DNA of 64,000 nt from Porites lobata. Lineage: Eukaryota > Cnidaria > Anthozoa > Scleractinia > Poritidae. The first letter of the stretch is position 1. Each line of letters begins with the position of its first letter. The position numbers were made by a program, and so were the translations under genes. Location of the stretch: assembly GCA_942486035.1 (NCBI GenBank), contig CALNXK010000030.1, positions 1,729,501-1,793,500 on the forward strand, in the 5' to 3' direction. This document shows positions 58,351 to 64,000 of the stretch, piece by piece. The notes below the pieces were generated by a model. It searched no databases. It saw only the letters and a list, made by a program, of their open reading frames with translations, and had not been told where the DNA came from.

Positions 58351-58764
58351 TACCGTAAATCCTCTATTGAGCCCCCCCTCTCAAATAAGCCCCCCTCCCT
58401 CTGATAAACCCCTCCCCCACCTTTTCAGATGAAGAAAATTAAAAGGCCCCCTCTCTCTATTAAGCCCCCCCATAGCCAATAAATGATAGACTGTATAAAT
58501 CATCCATGACTGTAAAACTTCGTGTGGACTGAGCCAGGATAGTTTATTTACCAACTGGAAGTTCGGATTTGATTCTGATCCTCGGCTGCATGACCTCCAA
58601 CCTTCTTGTACTTGAGCTTTCCCAGTTTGTATTCTAGTTCTTTGTGGAGAACTGATACCATCGTCTTTTCTAAATTAAATAATCTCCCGTCTGTATGAAG
58701 CCCCCCTCAAATGGGCTTGAAATAAATAAGCCCTCCGGCGGGGCTTAATAGAGGATTTACGGTA
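58351..58764. mobile_element. TACCGTA-ended MITE, family C
   Basis: Ends TACCGTAAATCCTCTATT and AATAGAGGATTTACGGTA. Inside each end are repeated AAGCCCCCC motifs. No coding capacity. Confidence 0.8.
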
Positions 58765-59160
58765 AGACTAATGATTGTTTCCAACTTTTTGAATAGATAA
58801 AAGGAACAAAAAAAGGAATAAAACAATGTCATCCATTGTGGAAAGTAGGTGATTTCTTTTCTTCAAAGGGTACTTTTTTTTTTTAATGAAACCCAATGTT
58901 CTGTGTTCTCATTTATAGCCGGTTGAATATTGGCTCTCAAACCCTCACCCGAGTGAAAACACCGGCTGGCGCCGTTACATTTTTATCTTTTCCCCTTTCA
59001 ATCAATTGGATAAATATTGGCCGACACTAGCGCTCAAATGTTCCAATCTTTATTTTGGAGGCTATGCCGTTGTTTTTGGCGAGCAGGATGACACGTGTAA
59101 GCCCGAGGGATAGAGCGAGGGTCGGGGAGGGTGGGTTGTGTGGGTCGTGGGTGGCAGTAC

Positions 59161-60003
59161 TAGGGACCTTTAGCATCGACGACAGCGACGGTAGCGAAAA
59201 CGTCACTTTTAAAATGAATTGGCGTTTTTTTTTTTTCAAACTTTGGCACGTTTATTCCAGTTCGCTGAAAATGTCAAATGCAGGCAAATTTCCCTGGAGT
59301 TGATTTCTTGGGGACCGCACTCAAGTTTAGCCAGAAAGAGAATTTCGTATTCGCTTGTTTACGTCCTCCATAAAACGTGAAATTAGGCATTTTCACGTCG
59401 TAGTCGCGCAGTAACGGTTAAGAAATGTACAAAAAAGCGTGATGCACGTGCAAACTTATTGTTTTGCTCAGTAAACTTATTATATCAGGGACACCCAACG
59501 ACTGTTTTCTATGAAATATCTGTTCGGAGAAGAAAAAAATTGCCTAGAATTTTCGATAGCTTGAGGAAGGCTAAAAATTTCTATGTGACCGTTCCGTTCA
59601 TTTACAATTTTCGAAACTTATCAAATATATCTCTACGATTTTCTGAAGTTTTAATTTTCCCATTTCACTCCCCATGTTAGGCTATTTTTTGTAGAGCAAA
59701 GAAAACCTAAAACTTTCGGGATTGAAAATGAGATGCAGAGAGGAATAAAAAAAACTATCACTTTCGTAAAACTTTAAATTGCAGCTAAAAAATTTCGAGA
59801 AGACTCAAGTTCCCCTAGGATGACCGAACAGATATAAATTTTTTAGCGCCATTTAGAATATATTCCTAGGGATCTAAAAGTACTCTGGATAGCCTAAAAA
59901 GTGTTTTCAAAGCATCTAGGAAGAAACCGTCGTTGGGTGCCCCCGTTATATTGCTTTTATGACGTTCTCGTTGCCGTCGCCGTCGTCGTCTCTTAAACTC
60001 CCT
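59161..60003. mobile_element. MITE with CGACGAC-rich inverted ends, split by an insertion
   Basis: Outer ends AGGGACCTTTAGCATCGACG and the inverted CGTCGTCTCTTAAACTCCCT. The left interior matches 10150-10280 (ACGTGAAATTAGG, AGCGTGATGCACGTGCAAA). A younger element occupies 59486-59945. Confidence 0.72.
59486..59945 (+). mobile_element. CACCCAACGAC-ended element, TTATAT duplication
   Basis: Ends CAGGGACACCCAACGACTG and CGTCGTTGGGTGCCCCCG, flanked by TTATAT (59480-59485, 59946-59951). No open transposase. Confidence 0.78.
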
Positions 60004-60649
60004 ATTGTTTAATGGCGCGGGTAAAACTGGTACCGAGTATTGCCTGTTTGTTTTTGACTCTTTTGACCGATGACCGCCATTTGACTAAGAAAGCAACGGA
60101 CAATGAGGTAGGAATATTTTGTAAGGGAATTCTTTCTTTAATTAGCGTATTCTAACATATGAGTCAAAAAATTATGTCTCATCAACAGCTTATGCATTTA
60201 CTTCCGTTAAAAATATTTATCTATGGCTCATGTTAGAAAGTACTTACAAGCGCGTAAAGATTCAAATGAAGTAATGGCCCTTTAACATTAAGACAAGCTT
60301 ATTTTATTGACAAATTACACTTAATTTATTATTAAAGTGAACAAGTTAATTGGTGTCGGTCTAATGTTGTTCGAAATCCCAGATTTCTGTCAACGATTCG
60401 ACTGTTTTCCCTACTAATTTTCAACGGTAGTTGATACGAAGTAAGACGAACGAACGTTTAAAAGAACTTGGGAAATGATCATTGATGACCATAGATCATG
60501 CATCGCAGAAGAACGATAAGTTTATTTTAGTAGGTTTCTTGAGATTAACAACAAAAGAAGACTTTTTGACATAACTTTATTGCCAGATATTTTGATATTA
60601 ATGAAATGGGCGTAGTGTTTCTCATTGGAAGCTGTTTTCTCCTCAATAT

Positions 60650-61102
60650 ATTGAAAACATTTTTTAGGCTGTCCAGAGTACTTTTAGCGCTTTAGAGATG
60701 CATTCTAAGTAACGCTATAAAATTTTTATCTTTTTAGTCATCCTAGGGCAACTTGAGTCTTTTCAAAATTACAAGGGCTTCAGTTTTATAATGCCGAAAA
60801 TTTTAGATTATTTAACATATTACGAAAGTGAGAATTTTTCTGATTCCTCTCTCCATCACATTTTTGAATCCAAAAATTTTAGGTTTCCTCTTTTCTACGA
60901 AGAATAGCCTAACCTTGGGAGTGAAATACATGAGAAAACAATCTTAAGAAAATCGTCGGGCATTTATTCAAAAATTGTACATGAATGGAACAGTCATTAA
61001 GAAATTTTTAGCTGTCCTCAAGAAATAGACAATTCTAGGCGATATCTGCTTTTCCGAACAGATATTTTACAGAAAGCAGTCATTGGGTGCCCCTGTTGAA
61101 GG
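60650..61102 (-). mobile_element. CACCCAACGAC-ended element, inverted diverged copy
   Basis: The reverse complement aligns with 59486-59945 along its length: AACAGATATTTTACAG, AGGCTATTC and CCTAGGATGAC-like blocks. The right edge is GTCATTGGGTGCCCCTG. Confidence 0.72.
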
Positions 61103-61833
61103 TGTTGCTATGATATTACATAATATTACATAAGATGGTGCAGACGGTCCTGTTCGCTATGGCAAGAAATAGAGTTTTGGCATTTGCCAAAAATTTGAAA
61201 ATTCTGAAATAACCAGTTTTTTGTTTTTGTAACCTTATTCGCACCTGAAACTGGCAAAATGTTTCATTTAACCAGAAATGTCAATTAAGGAAACTTTAAT
61301 TGGTCATATTTGCAAAATAAAGATGACCCAACAAATGAATAAAAAAAACTAAATTATCCTCTCCCCAAGGGGCTTTACAGATACAGTAGATAAACAAATA
61401 AAGAAAAAAAACTTTGTTAAAAAAACGTTCAAATAAAGATTACAGTATACAAGCATAAGATAACAGTCATCAAAAAATCATTGATAAAAATGTATCTCAA
61501 ATAAAAAACCTTAGGCTTGGGTAAAAAAAGAGAGAAAAATGTTCAAAAAAAATTATATCGGGAAATATCTCCTTTTTAAATCTCCTTTGGCCAATAATGG
61601 GCAAGGTTCCAGGCGAAAAATTTAATTTGTAACTAAATCTTCGACTCAGACAAACGAGCAATGTCCCTGGGCAAAAATAACATTGAAGCACATTGTCTTG
61701 CCTAAAGGACAAGCTGGAATTCAACTTTTTTCCCAGCCTTGCATTATGATTCATAACATAAACTTTTCTTGTAGCTAGCATTAAGTATACTGATGTGCAT
61801 ATTCCATTTCAGCTTTAATGTTGAGTTTGTGTA

Positions 61834-63197
61834 ATGGAGCAGTCCAGACCAACAACGACAGTCACATCAGATTCTTCAGGAGTTGGTCAAGGCGCATCAA
61901 ATGAGAGATTCCATGATCTACAACAGGTATTTGAAGTGCCTTTTAAGTAAATTTTTCATGCTCTTTTGTGGCTTGCCCTTATTCACGAATCCCGCTATCT
62001 TTGCATGCACCTTAGGAGTGTTGGGATAAAAGCTATGTCACGTGGTATTTCAGAGGGCAAACAAGTGATAAAATTTGCCAGTATGAGTTATCACAGTTGA
62101 ATTTGTTTATTCTCTCAAAAGAAAAGGACAATTAACATAAAGTCATGCAAATTGTGCAGGCGAGTTAAATTTTGGCCAAGTTTTACGTCATTAATGCATG
62201 CTGTGAGAACATCTATGCTTTCTACTGCTTCCAAGAATGTAACAATGATTACTTCCACCCATAACGTGCCACTACCATCTTCAAGACAAAAAGTTCTTCA
62301 TTTCCTGTTAAACTATTCTTACTTAATATATAGCTGTACAACTATTGCACAGCACATAAGCAGTTATTTTCAGGCTTAACAGCATGGCTCTAACTAAAAG
62401 TTTAGCTAAGCTTTGGAGGATTCATAAAGCCAGTCTGTTACCTGTACATTGCTTTCCTGTGGTTTTTTGGTTCTGACAGAATTTTGAGCTCGGAAGTAGT
62501 TTACTTTTCCAATGAAACATTTTATCAGTCTAAGTTAATCTATTTGGTTGTTTGGTTTCATGTAAAGAATGCTTCCTTTCTCATTAGAAATTAAAGCTCT
62601 TCTTTTCTTTTGTTTTATGAAGCAACACCGGCACATGTAGGAATAACTAAACTCCCCGCTGAAATCTAGAGATAGAATCTTGGTTGACATAACAGCCAAT
62701 CACGTATCAGAGGTTTTCCTCAACATTCCAGGGAAACCAGAACACAATTAATGACAGCACGACACAGATGTCCCTCTTCCCCCTTTTTTTTGAGGAGAGG
62801 AAGCAGCTCTTCACAGGCTGTAAAAAATTTGGAAAAATTCAGAACTATCCATAATGTCATATGAAGAGCAAATACATTTATGTGCATATGTGCCATTCAT
62901 ATATAATAAATTATATCCATTGCTTAGAATATCCTTATTGTATTTTTGAAAGAACAGTAGTTTATTTTAATATGATAAATAAGCATGGTATTGAGAAAGT
63001 CAACTGACATTTCAATTGGCATTTTATGTTGTATTCAGGAGTACTTAGAACAGTGGCATTCACTAGCAAATTTAGAATCTGATTTGCCATCTGAGACACA
63101 TTCCGAAGAACAGCAAGAATCTTCAGCATTTTTTCAGAACAATGGATCTGGTGCTAGCACACAAGGTGCTGAACCGAATGATGATCATCAAGAAAAG
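61834..63197 (+). CDS. unrecognised gene, first two coding exons, 3'-incomplete
   Basis: Two exons, 61834-61926 (MEQSRPTTTVTSDSSG to HDLQQ) and 63039-63197 (EYLEQWHSLANLE to DDHQEK), join in phase 0 to 84 residues. The ATG follows an acceptor-like TTTCAG at 61806-61811, so a 5' untranslated exon probably lies upstream; a candidate donor is GTAGGA at 60105. The donors are GTATTT and GTATGG and the second acceptor is ATTCAG. The visible protein is polar, rich in Ser, Glu and Gln and probably disordered, except for a short helical stretch EYLEQWHSLANLE. I do not recognise the family. Supporting evidence is only frame continuity and splice signals; the rest of the gene is beyond the window. Confidence 0.5.
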
Positions 63198-64000
63198 GTA
63201 TGGGTGTCTTGGAGAATATTACAAGTATCAACAATAACAATATTAATAATTAAATAACATTACTAATTTTCCTTATAAATCACAGAAAAACTCCGCTCAA
63301 ATATAGTAATGAACTAGTCTAGGCAGGAAACCATGATCACCAGAAATATTTGACTTGTTATTCTTTTTTCAAGAAAAAGCCAATCAGGCGTGAGAAAACT
63401 AAACTGCAAGCCACACACTAATAAGTTTGTGGTTTTATGTTTAGTTGGCATGCCCTGATCTTTGCTGTGATTGGTCGTAACACAATAAACATTACTGAAA
63501 TATTTCAAGTGTTCAGGGTTTGTCGGTTTGAAAGTAATATAAACCCTCAGGCAATTAACAAGATTGTCCAATAGTGGCCAGAATAGTCCATTTTCATGTA
63601 TTAGGTCTGCCAGAAATGGCAGGAACACTACACGTCCAGCTTGCACCATTAATACTCACAGTGCACAGGCTCTTCATTCTATGCTCTTTTTTAAAAACCA
63701 TGTCGGTTCTTTATGTCCCTTTTGAGTTGATAAGGTAGGTTGAAGGGGACGATGCTGCCAGATTAATTATGTCAACCAATGATGTGATCTTCTGAACTGA
63801 GGCAATGTCTCATTACAGCAAGCATAGGGCCACTCTCTTAGCGGAGTACATGTACCTATGACCCTCGTCTGAATTTTAAATACAGTCATTTTACATTTTG
63901 AGGAGTAGACTATGTCCTTGCCGGTATTTAACTGTCCCATCTTTATGTCATTTGTCAGCATTTCATCTAGTCTTATGTTGCTGTTTAAGGCCATGTTGCT
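63198..64000. other. intron of the unrecognised gene
   Basis: No exon or clear repeat recognised before the window edge. Confidence 0.4.

Larger units (their letters stand above)
56078..61833. other. TMED9 to unrecognised gene spacer
   Basis: Contains a TTAACCC copy, the family C MITE at 58351, the nested elements at 59161 and the inverted copy at 60650. A possible 5' exon of the downstream gene ends at 60104 (AATGAG before GTAGGA). No other gene seen. Confidence 0.5.

Noticed and set aside
59055..59303. 82-residue frame
   Set aside because: It overlaps the inverted end of a MITE and shows no family features.
1..64000. CRISPR arrays, operons or phage genes
   Set aside because: The window is spliced animal DNA; repeats are transposons or tandem satellites without spacers.

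Overview
This window is animal nuclear DNA. It is AT-rich, its genes are split by many introns with GT-AG borders, and its introns and spacers are filled with short inverted-repeat transposons. The repeat families, some of which I remember as frequent in stony coral genomes, and the protein sequences suggest an anthozoan cnidarian, probably a scleractinian coral. That assignment is inference; no species marker is present. Nothing bacterial or viral was seen, and there is no CRISPR array.

Layout: (1) 103-27255, minus: a VPS10-domain sorting receptor of the SorCS type; 19 coding exons are in the window and the 3' end runs off the left edge. (2) 27398-28997, plus: ribosomal protein L26 (uL24), two coding exons, head-to-head with the receptor with 142 bp between start codons. 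(3) 32101-39284, minus: BCCIP, eight exons, complete. (4) 39678-46017, plus: CACUL1, seven exons, 5' exon unresolved, head-to-head with BCCIP. (5) 47646-49172, minus: an intronless SERINC-family membrane protein. (6) 51085-56077, plus: a p24 cargo receptor of the TMED9/TMED4 type, four exons, complete. (7) 61834-63197, plus: the first two coding exons of a gene I do not recognise, running off the right edge.

The exon models for SorCS, RPL26, BCCIP and TMED9 were built by hand. Every junction keeps frame, which is strong internal support. There is no operon logic here. The notable gene arrangement is BCCIP/CACUL1: two genes whose human relatives act on p21/CDK2 from opposite directions share a spacer of about 220 bp.

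Between exons there are at least a dozen families of non-autonomous DNA transposons. These include elements starting CAGGG with 5-bp target duplications, one hAT element carrying a broken transposase, elements ending in TACCGTA, Tc1/pogo-like elements, hairpin elements and a 210-bp family with six copies. Several are nested, which allows target-site duplications and relative ages to be read directly. I did not find a clearly new biological system; the best leads are the transposon families and the BCCIP/CACUL1 promoter.
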